Shown here piece by piece: positions 1 through 12,943 of a stretch of 64,000 nucleotides of DNA. The stretch comes from Triticum aestivum. Its lineage: Eukaryota > Streptophyta > Magnoliopsida > Poales > Poaceae. The first letter of the stretch is position 1; each line of letters opens with the position of its first letter. The notes under the pieces are model-generated. The model searched no databases. It had not been told where the DNA came from and was given only the letters and a program-made list of their open reading frames with translations. The DNA lies in the NCBI RefSeq assembly GCF_018294505.1, contig NC_057807.1, forward strand, positions 264,411,306 to 264,475,305, in the 5' to 3' direction. Made by a program: the position numbers and the translations under genes.

Positions 1-257
1 AAAAGCTATATTCCATTAGCTACAATGCAAAAAAGAAATATGAATTGGTTTGCAGTAGTACTAGGAGTAGTGATTTGCTTTATTATACTAACGGATCTCA
101 CCGAGTTTTCTGTTGAGTTTTGCGTGGATGAAGTGATCAAAGATCGAGGAGGTCTCGATATGAGGAGAAGGAGGAGAGGAAAGAGCTCAAGCTAGGGTAT
201 GCCCAAGGCACTCCAAGTAAATATCCAAGGAGACTCAAGGGTTTAAGCTTGGGGATG
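1..257 (+). mobile_element. Fragment of gypsy element 3' internal region
   Basis: This stretch has no coding ORF. It resembles the untranslated region between pol and the 3' LTR of Triticeae gypsy elements: purine-rich, and ending in an AAGCTTGGGGATG polypurine-tract-like motif at 245-257. The same motif precedes the 3' LTR of the minus-strand neighbour, seen as its complement near 14049-14062. I infer that an older related element was the insertion target of the next element. The family is not assigned. Confidence 0.5.
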
Positions 258-726
258 TGCTACGTCTTGAGCTTGCGTTGGTTTTCCTTGAAGAGGAAAT
301 GGTGATGCAGCAATAGTAGCATAAGTATTTCCCTAAGTTTTTGAGAACCAAGGTATCAATCCAGTAGGAGGCTCCTCAGAAGTCCCACGCACCTACACAA
401 ACAAACAAAGAACTCGCAACCAACGCAATAAAGGGGTTGTCAATTCCTTCACGGCCACTTACGAAAGTGAGATCTGATAGAGATAGTATGATAAGATAAA
501 TATATTTTTGGTATTTTATAATATAGATTGGAAATGTAAAGATGCAAATAAAAGTAGATTGAATGCTTTTATGATAAAAGATAGACCCGGGGGCCATAGG
601 TTTCACTAGTGGCTTCTCTCAAGATAGCATAAGTATTACGGTGGGTGAACAAATTACTGTCGAGCAATTGACAGAAAAGCGAATAATTATGAGATTATCT
701 AGGCATGATCATGTATATAGGCATCA
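258..726 (-). repeat. 3' LTR of gypsy element, segment 1 (distal to LARD)
   Basis: This is homologous to 18012-18471. It carries the LTR 3' end (plus-strand TGCTACGT, minus-strand ...ACGTAGCA) and is interrupted at 726 by the LARD. The last five bases, CATCA at 722-726, are duplicated at 12939-12943. Confidence 0.85.
722..726. repeat. Target-site duplication, left copy (CATCA)
   Basis: CATCA directly precedes the TGTAACGCC start of the LARD and matches CATCA at 12939-12943 after the element end. A 5-bp duplication is the normal size for LTR retrotransposon integration. Confidence 0.9.
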
Positions 727-3700
727 TGTAACGCCCCGGATACAACTTTCCGCATTCGTAACTCCAACTCTTGCCTTTTCCGGAGATGCGATATGATATT
801 TCTTCCGTGGTTGGGTTTTTGTCCTTTGTTTTGCATTTTGTTCATGTCATACATCTCATCTCTTTGCATCATTTGCATTGCATCATGTCATCATGCAACC
901 CTTTTTAAAACTCATCTAAATAAAATCGTATGGATCTTCGGTCCATTTAAATCGAGGGAAATGCACATGGTGATTTCTCTTTATAACATATATCCTCCCA
1001 ATATTATTAGGGAGCTATAAAACTAATATTCCATTGATGTGGAATTACCTTTGACACACTTGCAAAATAATTCCCCATGCCTTTGTTATCTTAATTCTTG
1101 GTCTCCAACCTTGCCATATATTCTTTCGTCATTTTCCGGAGCCCCACCGAAATCCTCAACATTTTTTGGACCTTCCTTTTATCAAGTCCTAGTTCAAAAC
1201 CATTTGAATTAAATTCAAATGAGTTTGAATTTACATCTTTCAATCATGGCTTTTTCTATTTTCTCGGAACAAGCATATTTTTGCGAGCCCGGGAAAATTT
1301 ATCCCATGCTCAAATTCTTCCCCTAACCCTCTCTTCCGTTTTCTTCTCTCTAATGCTTTTCTGCTATAGAAAATAAGAGAGAGAGAGGTAAGCCCAGCAG
1401 CCACACCACCTGGGCCGACCCAACTAACCTCCAAGGCCCAGCTACACCCCTCTAACCCTAGCCGCAGGAGAGAGCTCTGCCCGATCCCCCAGCTCGCATC
1501 TCTCTCCCTCAATCCCCACTTCTCCCCTCGCGCCGCCAGAACCCAGCGCCCGATCCCCATCTCTTCCTCTCGTTCCTGCTCGCGCTGACAGGGAGAGGAG
1601 CTCCCCACGCCAACACCTCCGCCATCGCGACCTCATGCCTCTGCTCTGCCTCGGCCCCGCCTCTCCACTTCCGCGCTGGCTGCCGCGCCTCGCTGCTGTC
1701 GGTGACCACCAGGAGGCCGCTGCCTCACGTCGCCATCTGTCCTCTCGCGCCTGCTCCGAGGCCCCACCTCTGTTTCCGGCCGCCGCCAACGAGCAGCTCC
1801 GCCGGAGCCACGTCCGCTGCGCCAAGCCCCTGCCTGCTGCTGCACCCTCTTGCCGACGCCGCGCCCGGACCTTCCCCGCGCCTCGCCTTCGACCTGGGCT
1901 TCCGCGTTCCATGGCCACGAGCGCCACCCGCAACAGTTTCAGGCCGTCCCCGTCGCCGAGTCCCTCACTGCCCTTCTGATCCTCGTCTCCGGCCCTGTCC
2001 ATCGGAGCCACGCCTCCCGGTGCCCGCAGCTGCGTCGCCGGTCTTCCCCCTTGATGCTGCCGCCTCGAGCCTCCCCATGCCGCGCGAGACCGCCGTGCCA
2101 AGTTCCCGTCGCTGCCGCTGCAAGTCCCGCTCGAAAACAGCCCCTGCATCGCGCCAAGTCTCTGCATCGCGCCCCTGTTGCTGTTGACACCAAGTCCAAC
2201 GGTCACCGAGCGTGGATTCGCCAAGTACCACCACCAATACCTCTAGATTCGCCAAGTACCCCACCGGCAAGACCACGAGGATGCTCAGATGACTACAGAC
2301 TGAAACGCCAAGTTCCTCTCCGAACGTGAACGACTACCGTCGCGAGTACCTCTACCGACGACCTGAACATCTACAAAACGTGAACCACTACTTCCACTAC
2401 TGTCGCGAGAACGACTACTTCCACTACGGCCCGTGTACCACTACTTCCTTCGACGAACTCGTTCCACCCGAAAACGCACGCTTCAAAGGTATAACCCCGA
2501 GACGACGTCCGTGGAACGAATGCATGAGTGATGTATGAGATGCCCGTGTTTGCACCATGTCCGAATTGATCCCTGCACATTCCTCCTCGTTTGCCATGCC
2601 GTCGACCCGTGGGAACCCGGTAACCGGGATCACCCCACCATCCTTTGCATGTTTCGCACATCCGCACACTTGCTCTTTGCACCGGTATCTAAATGAGTTG
2701 TCGGATCATCGGAATGTTGCTGTGGCACCATTTCCGTTGTAGTTGCCGTGACACCCCTTTCGTTCCGCCACGGTGATAAATGCTTCATAACATGCTCATG
2801 TCAACATTTTCATAAAAATTGCATATAACTTGTATATGTCATCCGCATCATGATAACAACATTTAAAATGTTTAAACTTGTTGTTGCATTAAATTGCTAA
2901 ATGCATATGGGGATTTTTCGGAATTGTCATTTGTTGCTTTCGGCCTCATTTAAACTTGCCTAAATAGTTAGTTTATTTATGCTTCACCTCTTGCCATGTT
3001 TAACAACACTTAATATTGTTTGGTAGCATAACCGAGAGAAAACTAAATAATTGATGTGGTGTTCCGTCAACATGCACCTCGTTGCATATTGAGCTCCACT
3101 TAACTTGTAGTATTGTTTGTTGCACTTTGCCATGCCATGCCTCATTAAACCGGACATGCATCATACTTGATTGTGCTTCATGCCATGTTTATGTGATGGT
3201 TGTTTACTATGTTGTTTGTTTCTTTCCAGGTTGCTTCTCTCGTTAGCTTCGGTTTCGTTCCGGAGTTGTGAGGATCCGTTCGACTTCGTCCGTTTGTATT
3301 CTTCATGGACTCGTTCTTCTTCCTAGCGGGATCTCAGGCAAGATGACCATACCCTCGAAATCACTTCTATCTTCGCTTGCTAGATGCTCTCTCTTTTGCT
3401 ATGCCTATGCTACGATGCCTACCACTTGCTATATCATGCCTCCCATGTTGCCATGTCAAGCTTCTAACCATCCTTTCCTAGCAAACCGTTGTTTGGCTAT
3501 GTTACCTCTTTGCTCAGCCCCTCTTATAGCGTTGTTAGTTGCAGGTGAAGATGAAGTTTGTTCCTTGTTGGAACATGGAGATGTTGTTCCTTGTTGGAAC
3601 ATGTTTACTTGTTGGGATATCACAATATCTCTTATTTAATTAATGCATCTATATATTTGGTAAAGGGTGGAAGGCTCGGCCTTATGCCTGGTGTTTTGTT

Positions 3701-4989
3701 CCACTCTTGCCGCCCTAGTTTCCGTCATACCGGTGTTATATTCCTGGATTTTGCGTTCCTAACGCGGTCGGGTGATTTATGGGACCCCCCTGACAGTTCG
3801 CTTTGAATAAAACTTGTCCAGCAAGGCCCAACCTTGGTTTTACCATTTGCCTCACCTAGCCCTTTTTCCCTTGGGTTTCCGGAGCCCGAGGGTCATCTTT
3901 ATTTACCCCCCCCCCCGGGCCAGTGCTCGTTGTGAGTGTTGGTCCAAACTGTCAGCCGCCGGTGGCCACCAGGGGCAACTCTGGGCTCGCCTACCGGAAG
4001 TTTGGACAATCCGGTGTGCCCTGAGAACGAGATATGTGCAGATCCTATCAGGATTTGTCGGCACATCCGGGCGGCTTTGCTGGTCTTGTTTTACCATTGT
4101 CGAAATGTCTTGTAAACCGGGATTCCGAGACTGATCGGGTCTTCCTGGGAGAAGGTCTATTCCTTCGTTGATCGCGAGAGCTTGTCATGGGCTAAGTCGG
4201 GACACCCCTGCAGGGTTTAAACTTTCGAGAGTCGTGCCCGCGGTTATGTGGCAGATGGGAATTTGTTAATGTCCGGTTGTAGAAAACCCGAAGTTGACCT
4301 TAATTAAAATACATCAACCGCGTGTGTAACCGTGATGGTCTCTTCTCGGCGGAGTCCGGGAAGTGAACATGGTGTTGGAGTTATGTTTGACGTAAGTAGT
4401 TTCAGGATCACTTCTTGATCGCTACTAGCTTCATGACCGTGCCTTGCTTCTCTTCTCGCTCTCTTTTGCGATTGTAGCCACCATATATGCTAGTCGCTTG
4501 CTGCAGCTCCACCTCATTACTCCATCCTTCCTATAAGCTTAAATAGTCTTGATCTCGCGGGTGTGAGATTGCTGAGTCCTCGTGACTCACAGATACTTCC
4601 AGAACCAGTTTGCAGGTGCCGATGAAACCGTGCAGGTGACGCATCCGAGCTCAAGGAGGAGCTCGATGAAGATCTTGTTCATTGTGTTGTTTCGTTTCAG
4701 TTGATCAGTAGTGGAGCCCAGTTGGGACGATCGGGGATCTGTGTAGCATTTGGGGTAGTCTTCTTTTATTTTGGTTTCGTAGTCGGACCTTGATTGTATC
4801 TGTATGATGTAATGCTTTACTCATGTATTGTGTGAAGTGGCGATTGTAAGCCAACTATGTATCTCTTTCCCTTATGTATTACATGGGTTGTGTGAAGATT
4901 ACCTCACTTGCGACATTGCTTTCAATGCGGTTATGCCTCTAAGTCGTGCTCTGACACGTGGGAGATATAGCCGCATCGAGGGCGTTACA
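727..4989 (+). repeat. LARD 5' LTR
   Basis: It starts TGTAACGCCCCGG and ends GGGCGTTACA. It contains an AT-rich start with a TATAAAA-like box near 1014-1021, a GC/CT-rich block at about 1390-2300 that opens long spurious reading frames on both strands, a 13-base C run near 3907, and an AATAAA near 3805. LTR1 and LTR2 align end to end with few indels (one base near 1023, C-run length). Confidence 0.92.
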
Positions 4990-5006
4990 AGTTGGTAATC
5001 AGAGCC
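4990..5006 (+). other. LARD primer-binding site
   Basis: TTGGTAATCAGAGCC at about 4992-5006 starts three bases after the LTR end. It matches the initiator Met-tRNA primer site TGGTATCAGAGCC except for one inserted A. The position and sequence fix the element orientation as plus. Confidence 0.7.
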
Positions 5007-8000
5007 TTCCCCGACCTTAGGAGCCCCACTGCTTGATCGTTTTAGAGGCCGAGTTGTGTCTAGAAAAATGTTTTGAGTCATTTAGGATTATATATATCGG
5101 AGAGTTAGGAATTCTTTTTACTCCCCAGTCTCTTCATCGCTCTGGTAAGGCATCCTGACATAGAGTTTTGACTCTTCTCTTCTCAAATTTCACTAAAAAA
5201 ATTTTAGGATCACGCGGGTATCTTGGAATTGTTCCGATGGTTTTATGATGAGAACATTGTCTTGGTGCCTCCTGTCAGGGGTTTAGTGGAAGTGTCTCGG
5301 GGAGTTGAGCTCTGAGGTGTTGTCGCCATAATTTTATCGTTGCAGTTCTGGAATACCTGAGTTTAGTACGCCGACATCGAAAATCTCTTTTATGCAGTTC
5401 GTTGGTGAGATAACCTCGACGCCACCCAGTACTAGGGCGGGAGTTTGGGAGTATCGCCATAACTTGTATAACGGATGCTTTTCGAAGGTTGAGGTAGACG
5501 ATTTCCGAAGGTTTCTTGGTTATGTGTTGAAGGATGGATACAGCTGGATGTAGGATTTGCTAGTTTTGGGTGAGATATTATGCTTCCCCTGTATCCCCAA
5601 CACCTGATTGCATAACCGGAGAATTTCGGGAGTTTCATAGGTGGGAATTCAAGTAGCTCTTAGGATATCTTTCCGACGGATGTATGATATGAAATTGGGG
5701 TTCGACGTCTAGTGGTCCGCCTATTCACGATTGGTTTTACAGTGGTCTCGTTGTGTCTTAAAGAGTCCTTGGCTATGCCGACTCGGGGACGCTTCGTATG
5801 TCATGTGCACTGCCTTGTACATGATGGTGCTGTACGATCGAGCCCGTGTAGGCCCCACCACGAAAACTTCGGACGAAATCTCTATCATATGTTTGTTCCG
5901 GCTTATTCTGCAAGCCAGTCCTTTGTTTTTGTTTTGAGTTGTGGTATTCGAGTTGCTTCAATGTCAAGTGTTGATTCCATACCTTTCCGAAATGGTGTTC
6001 TCATACTCCGATGTGAATACCAATCCTTCTTGACAATTGAGATTGTCATGTCAATCCTTTTCAACCGGCGTGTTTCTCTTCAAGTGGATCCGATCACTTC
6101 AACATCAGCAAGACCAATTATCATTTCTTCTCAACGGTGTTTGTTTCATCCGTCTCCAAGTTGCCTTTGTTTTTTCCCGCCCACCCACCTTTTTTCCTCA
6201 AGGACTAAGATTTCTTTCTCAAGTATCCTTTTATTTTTGTGAAGTTTCTCCATTCTTTTCCGTCAATGTTCTTACCCGGTGGTTCTCAAGAAGATGTTCT
6301 ACTAGTTCATCATTCCTCATTCCTTTCTCTTCTCCGGTGGATTCAAGTCAAGTTTTGTTGATCATACCTTTTTCCTCATTTCAATGTCTTCTCATACCGG
6401 GGCACCTCATTATCATTCTACTTCTCGCTATTTGTTATTCTGGAGTGCTCAAGATATCTCGAAGATTCGTGTTTCCACTCTGCATTCATTCAAGCTCTTT
6501 CGAGATTGGTATCTCATTCAAGTCATTTAATTCAACCGGTGCAACATCTCTTTTAAATCTTTTCAACGGTGTTCTTTTGAGTGGGCCCTAACCCACAGGT
6601 CTTTTCCCAGGATCTTACCTGACTCTTCTATTTTCCCAGAGCTATCCTAAATTCTTCTCCAAGTTTGACGTAAGAATGAGTTATCATCAGTCAAATGCTT
6701 TTCTCCAAGATCTTTCAAATTCTTTTCATAGTTGGCTCAACCTCTTCGCTTTTGATTCTTCCGGTGTGCCTCAATAATTCTTGGTGGTGTTTCTCGTTGT
6801 CATTCTCATCATTTGAAGACCGAAGAAGAGTTTCTCTTTAATCTTGCTCTATTCTCTTCAAGATTCATGGTGCTAGCTTGTTGCCATCCTCTCATAATTG
6901 TTTTTGATTGTGATAATCTTTTTCACCCATCCGGAGCATTTTAGGAGTCTTTTCAGTTTCATTCTTTGAAGCCCATCATCTCAGTATTATTCATTCAAGC
7001 TTTCAGCTCTCGCTCTCCAAATCATACCGGTGCATCATTCAAGTATTCTCTAATCAGCTCGTGATCTATTCGTTCATTTGTATCTAAATACCCTCAAGTA
7101 TCTTCATTCATTTTGCAATTCTTCCCGGTGATTTGTGCATTTGCTATGTTCAATTTCAATTCTTACGGTGCTTCGTTCAAGAGTTCTCTTTTCTTTGTTA
7201 TCATATCAATTCATTCGTTCTTTCCAAATCCTACCGGTGGTTCGTTGAAGACCTTCTCAAGTTTACGCCATATCTCTCTTAATCCTTTCTACGAGAATAA
7301 GTAGTATGCCAAATCCGTTGCTTGTCATCAATTTAAATTGGTGAAGGATAAGCATACAATAAATCTTATTCTTATTTCCTCGAGGTGATTCAATTCTTTT
7401 CTTCCGGAGATTGTTCATGATGAAGTAATACTCGGTTGTAGTGTTTCATCTTTTCCTTTTCCGAAGTTCCGAGTTTTCTCGGTTATATCATCGCGAAGCT
7501 CCATCTAAATCATTGCAAGGGTTCACCTTGTGTTTTCATCTTCTCTTTCTTTCTATCATCTTTTTTTTACCGGAGTTCTCCATGGAGGCTCTACATGGTG
7601 GTTCGCCAAGGATTCCTTTCATTCTTCAATTGTTCTTCAAGTTTTCTCTCAAAGTTAAGATCCACCAAGCTTTACTCTAAAATAAACATGGTGTTCGACA
7701 CATGTTTTTTTCTGTGAGGAGTTCAAGTATTCTTCTTCTTGCATTTCGGAGTGCAATTCTTTCTACCTTATCTTTTGAGATGGTGATATGTCATTCTTGA
7801 TAATTTCCATTCATGTTTCGTGATTCACATGTTGTCAAGAATGACGTATTTTAAATCCATCAATCTTTTGTTGGAGTTATATTGGGTTATATCTCACCTA
7901 AAGCCTTCCCTAAGGAATGTTGCTATTTGTGGTGTCTATCAATGATCCAAGTTTTCCTCCTATCCTCTCGGCGAAAGGAGTTGTCATCTACTTGTTGACC

Positions 8001-8677
8001 TCAATCCAATCTATTGTTTTTGTTAGTGGCAGAATTTCACCTCATAATTTTGAGATGTTTTCCATAAGCCCACTACAAGCTTATTCTTTTCATTGTTGGT
8101 GTTCCAACAACTACGTTCAATTCCTCATGTCAGGATGCTTTTCAAATTCAATTGTGGTAGAAGTTGTCTTTTTCTTCTCCGTTCTTTTCTTTCCAATGAT
8201 CTATCTTCTATTCTTTCTTCCGGAGGCATTGTGATTTTGCTCTCTTCACTCATCATCTCGAATTGTGAGGATCGTGTTCTTTTCTTGCTTATCCATTTAA
8301 CCAGAGTGTTGTGTCATCTCTTTAAGTGCTTTTCATCTTATCAAGTTTTCCTTCTTCCTTCGGTTGGAGTGCTGCCCAAATTATATCAATCTTATTCCTT
8401 CTCTATCTAGTTTTAACCGGAGGGGTTTCAATATCTATCTTATCACTAAACCTCTTGGTTCTCGTTGTATCCCTTGTTCCTCTCTTCTAATGGAGTGTTT
8501 TCAACTTTGTTCCTCTTCGTTGTTTTCTTTCTTTCATTTTGTTCAACCTCTTAAGGTTCATGGTTTCACTCATTTGTCGAAGAAGCAACTTAGTTTTACC
8601 TCTTCTCTTCCTCTTCTGTTTTCTCTCCGGTGCCATCCTAGATCTCGGGACGAGATCCTCTCGTAGTGGTGGAGTGT
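5007..8677 (+). mobile_element. LARD internal domain, non-coding
   Basis: These 3.67 kb have no reading frame resembling gag, protease, RT or integrase; the longest frames are under 190 codons and lack motifs. From about 5900 onward the plus strand is strongly pyrimidine-rich (runs of TTCTTT, TCATTC, TTCAAG) and the short motif CCGGTG recurs, often followed by TTC. LARD interiors are known to be conserved without coding capacity, which suggests an RNA-level role such as packaging; that is inference here. The sequence just before LTR2 (GTAGTGGTGGAGTGT) is a weak purine-rich tract in the position of a PPT. Confidence 0.8.
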
Positions 8678-11600
8678 TGTAACGCCCCGGATACAACTTT
8701 CCGCATTCGTAACTCCAACTCTTGCCTTTTCCGGAGATGCGATATGATATTTCTTCCGTGGTTGGGTTTTTGTCCTTTGTTTTGCATTTTGTTCATGTCA
8801 TACATCTCATCTCTTTGCATCATTTGCATTGCATCATGTCATCATGCAACCCTTTTTAAAACTCATCTAAATAAAATCGTATCGATCTTCGGTCCATTTA
8901 AATTGAGGGAAATGCACATGGTGATTTCTCTTTATAACATATATCCTCCCAATATTATTAGGGAGCTATAAAATAATATTCCATTGATGTGGAATTACCT
9001 TTGACACACTTGCAAAATAATTCCCCATGCCTTTGTTATCTTAATTCTTGGTCTCCAACCTTGCCATATATTCTTTCGTCATTTTCCGGAGCCCCACCGA
9101 AATCCTCAACATTTTTTGGACCTTCCTTTTATCAAGTCCTAGTTCAAACCCATTTGAATTAAATTCAAATGAGTTTGAATTTACATCTTTCAATCATGGC
9201 TTTTTCTATTTTCTCGGAACAAGCATATTTTTGCGAGCCCGGGAAAATTTACCCCATGCTCAAATTCTTCCCCTAACCCTCTCTTCCGTTTTCTTCTCTC
9301 TAATGCTTTTCTGCTATAGAAAATAAGAGAGAGAGAGGTAAGCCCAGCAGCCACACCACCTGGGCCGACCCAACTAACCTCCAAGGCCCAGCTACACCCC
9401 TCTAACCCTAGCCGCAGGAGAGAGCTCTGCCCGATCCCCCAGCTCGCATCTCTCTCCCTCGATCCCCACTTCTCCCCTCGCGCCGCCAGAACCCAGCGCC
9501 CGATCCCCATCTCTTCCTCTCGTTCCTGCTTGCGCTGACAGGGAGAGGAGCTCCCCACGCCAACACCTCCGCCATCGCGACCTCATGCCTCTGCTCTGCC
9601 TCGGCCCCGCCTCTCCACTTCCGCGCTGGCTGCCGCGCCTCGCTGCTGTCGGCGACCACCAGGAGGCCGCTGCCTCGCGTCGCCATCCGTCCTCGCGCGC
9701 ATGCTCCGAGGCCCCGCCTCTGTTTCCGGCCGCCGCCAACGAGCAGCTCCGCCGGAGCCACGTCCACTGTGCCAAGCCCCTGCCTGCTGCTGCACCCTCT
9801 TGCCGATGCCGCGCCCGGACCTTCCCCGCGCCTCGCCTTCGACCTGGGCTTCCGCGTTCCATGGCCACGAGCGCCACCCGCAACAGTTTCAGGCCGTCCC
9901 CGTCGCCGAGTCCCTCGCTGCCCTTCTGATCCTCGTCTCCGGCCCTGTCCGTCGGAGCCACGCCTCCCGGTGCCCGCAGCTGCGTCGCCGGTCTTCCCCC
10001 TTGACGCTGCCGCCTCGAGCCTCCCCATGCCGCGCGAGACCGCCGTGCCAAGTTCCCATCGCTGCCGCTGCAAGTCCCGCTCGAAAACAGCCCCTGCATC
10101 GCGCCAAGTCTCTGCATCGCGCCCCTGTTGCTGTTGACACCAAGTCCAACGGTCACCGCACGTGGATTCGCCAAGTACCACCACCAATACCTCTGGATTC
10201 GCCAAGTACCCCACATGCAAGACCACGAGGATGCTCGGACGACTACAGACTGAAACGCCAAGTTCCTCTCCGAACGTGAACGACTACCGTCGCGAGTACC
10301 TCTACCGACGACCTGAACATCTACAAAACGTGAACCACTACTTCCACTACCGTCGCGAGAACGACTACTTCCACTACGGCCCGTGTACCACTACTTCCTT
10401 CGACGAACTCGTTCCACCCGAAAACGCACGCTTCAAAGGTATAACCCCGAGACGACGTCCGTGGAACGAATGCATGAGTGATGTATGAGATGCCCGTGTT
10501 TGCACCATGTCCGAATTGATCCCTGCACGTTCCTCCTCGTTTGCCATGCCGTCGACCCGTGGGAACCCGGTAACCGGGATCACCCCACCATCCTTTGCAT
10601 GTTTCGCACATCCGCACACTTGCTCTTTGCACCGGTATCTAAATGAGTTGTCGGATCATCGGAATGTTGCTGTGGCACCATTTCCGTTGTAGTTGCCGTG
10701 ACACCCCTTTCGTTCCGCCACGGTGATAAATGCTTCATAACATGCTCATGTCAACATTTTCATAAAAATTGCATATAACTTGTATATGTCATCCGCATCA
10801 TGATAACAACATTTAAAATGTTTAAACTTGTTGTTGCATTAAATTGCTAAATGCATATGGGGATTTTCCGGAATTGTCGTTTGTTGCTTTCGGCCTCATT
10901 TAAACTTGCCTAAATAGTTAGTTTATTTATGCTTCACCTCTTGCCATGTTTAACAACACTTAATATTGTTTGGTAGCATAACCGAGAGAAAACTAAATAA
11001 TTGATGTGGTGTTCCGTCAACATGCACCTCGTTGCATATTGAGCTCCACTTAACTTGTAGTATTGTTTGTTGCACTTTGCCATGCCATGCCTCATTAAAC
11101 CGGACATGCATCATACTTGATTGTGCTTCATGCCATGTTTATGTGATGGTTGTTTACTATGTTGTTTGTTTCTTTCCGGGTTGCTTCTCTCGTTAGCTTC
11201 GGTTTCGTTCCGGAGTTGTGAGGATCCGTTCGACTTCGTCCGTTTGTCTTCTTCATGGACTCGTTCTTCTTCCTAGTGGGATCTCAGGCAAGATGACCAT
11301 ACCCTCGAAATCACTTCTATCTTCGCTTGCTAGATGCTCGCTCTTTTGCTATGCCTATGCTACGATGCCTACCACTTGCTATATCATGCCTCCCATGTTG
11401 CCATGTCAAGCCTCTAACCATCCTTTCCTAGCAAACCGTTGTTTGGCTATGTTACCGCTTTGCACAGCCCCTCTTATAGCGTTGTTAGTTGCAGGTGAAG
11501 ATGAAGTTTGTTCCTTGTTGGAACATGGAGATGTTGTTCCTTGTTGGAACATGTTTACTTGTTGGGATATCACAATATCTCTTATTTAATTAATGCATCT

Positions 11601-12938
11601 ATATATTTGGTAAACGGTGGAAGGCTCGGCCTTATGCCTGGTGTTTTGTTCCACTCTTGCCGCCCTAGTTTCTGTCATACCGGTGTTATGTTCCCGGCTT
11701 TTGCGTTCCTAACGCGGTCGGGTGATTTATGGGACCCCCCTGACAGTTCGCTTTGAATAAAACTTGTCCAGCAAGGCCCAACCTTGGTTTTACCATTTGC
11801 CTCACCTAGCCCTTTTTCCCTTGGGTTTCTGGAGCCCGAGGGTCATCTTTATTTACCCCCCCCCCGGGCCAGTGCTCGTTGTGAGTGTTGGTCCAAACTG
11901 TCAGCCGCCTGTGGCCACCAGGGGCAACTCTGGGCTCGCCTACCGGAAGTTTGGACAATCTGGTGTGCCCTGAGAACGAGATATGTGCAGCTCCTATCAG
12001 GATTTGTCGGCACATCCGGGCGGCTTTGCTGGTCTTGTTTTACCATTGTCGAAATGTCTTGTAAACCGGGATTCCGAGACTGATCGGGTCTTCCTGGGAG
12101 AAGGTCTATTCCTTCGTTGATCGCGAGAGCTTGTCATGGGCTAAGCTGGGACACCCCTGCAGGGTTTAAACTTTCGAGAGCCGTGCCCGCGGTTATGTGG
12201 CAGATGGGAATTTGTTAATGTCCGGTTGTAGAAAACCCGAAGTTGACCTTAATTAAAATACATCAACCGCGTGTGTAACCGTGATGGTCTCTTCTCGGCG
12301 GAGTCCGGGAAGTGAACACGGTGTTGGAGTTATGTTTGACGTAAGTAGTTTCAGGATCACTTCTTGATCGCTACTAGCTTCATGACCGTGCCTTGCTTCT
12401 CTTCTCGCTCTCTTTTGCGATTGTAGCCACCATATATGCTAGTCGCTTGCTGCAGCTCCACCTCATTACTCCATCCTTCCTATAAGCTTAAATAGTCTTG
12501 ATCTCGAGGGTGTGAGATTGCTGAGTCCTCATGACTCACAGATACATCCAAAACCAGTTTGCAGGTGCCGATGAAACCGTGCAGGTGACGCATCCGAGCT
12601 CAAGGAGGATCTCGATGAAGATCTTGTTCATTGTGTTGTTTTGTTTCAGTTGATCAGTAGTGGAGCCCAGTTGGGACGATCGGGGATCTGTGTAGCATTT
12701 GGGGTAGTCTTCTTTTATTTTGGTTCCGTAGTCGGACCTTGATTGTATGTGTATGATGTAATGCTTTACTCATGTATTGTGTGAAGTAGCGATTGTAAGC
12801 CAACTATGTATCTCTTTCCCTTATGTATTACATGGGTTGTGTGAAGATTACCTCACTTGCGACATTGCTTTCAATGCGGTTATGCCTCTAAGTCGTGCTC
12901 CGACACGTGGGAGATATAGCCGCATCGAGGGCGTTACA
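8678..12938 (+). repeat. LARD 3' LTR
   Basis: This is a near-identical copy of 727-4989, shifted by 7951 bases at the start. Single-base differences are scattered, many of them C/T or G/A transitions in the GC-rich block. It ends GTTACA at 12938, followed by the CATCA duplication. Confidence 0.92.
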
Positions 12939-12943
12939 CATCA
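12939..12943. repeat. Target-site duplication, right copy (CATCA)
   Basis: It matches 722-726 exactly and directly follows the LARD 3' end. Confidence 0.9.

Larger units (their letters stand above)
727..12938 (+). mobile_element. LARD-type (Sukkula-like) large retrotransposon derivative, complete
   Basis: This is a 12.2 kb element with LTRs of 4263 and 4261 bp, both TGTAACG...GTTACA, perfect CATCA target duplications, a Met-tRNA-like primer site after LTR1 and a 3.7 kb internal domain with no gag-pol. This architecture (LTRs over 4 kb, about 3.5 kb non-coding interior) is that of LARDs known from barley and relatives. LTR differences counted by eye total about 60 substitutions, near 1.4%, so the insertion is recent. 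Such elements are thought to be moved by proteins of autonomous gypsy elements; no donor is identifiable here. It sits inside the 3' LTR of the minus-strand gypsy element. Confidence 0.9.

Noticed and set aside
376..606. Identical 76-codon minus-strand frames at 376-606 and 18130-18360
   Set aside because: They are the same LTR segment present twice, with no protein features. The duplication is explained by the LTR pair.
1442..2329. Long overlapping frames (up to 260 codons) on both strands in LARD LTR1, and up to 289 codons at 9392-10279 in LTR2
   Set aside because: They lie in a GC-rich block of a non-coding LTR, are open on both strands, differ in length between the two LTRs and contain no domain.
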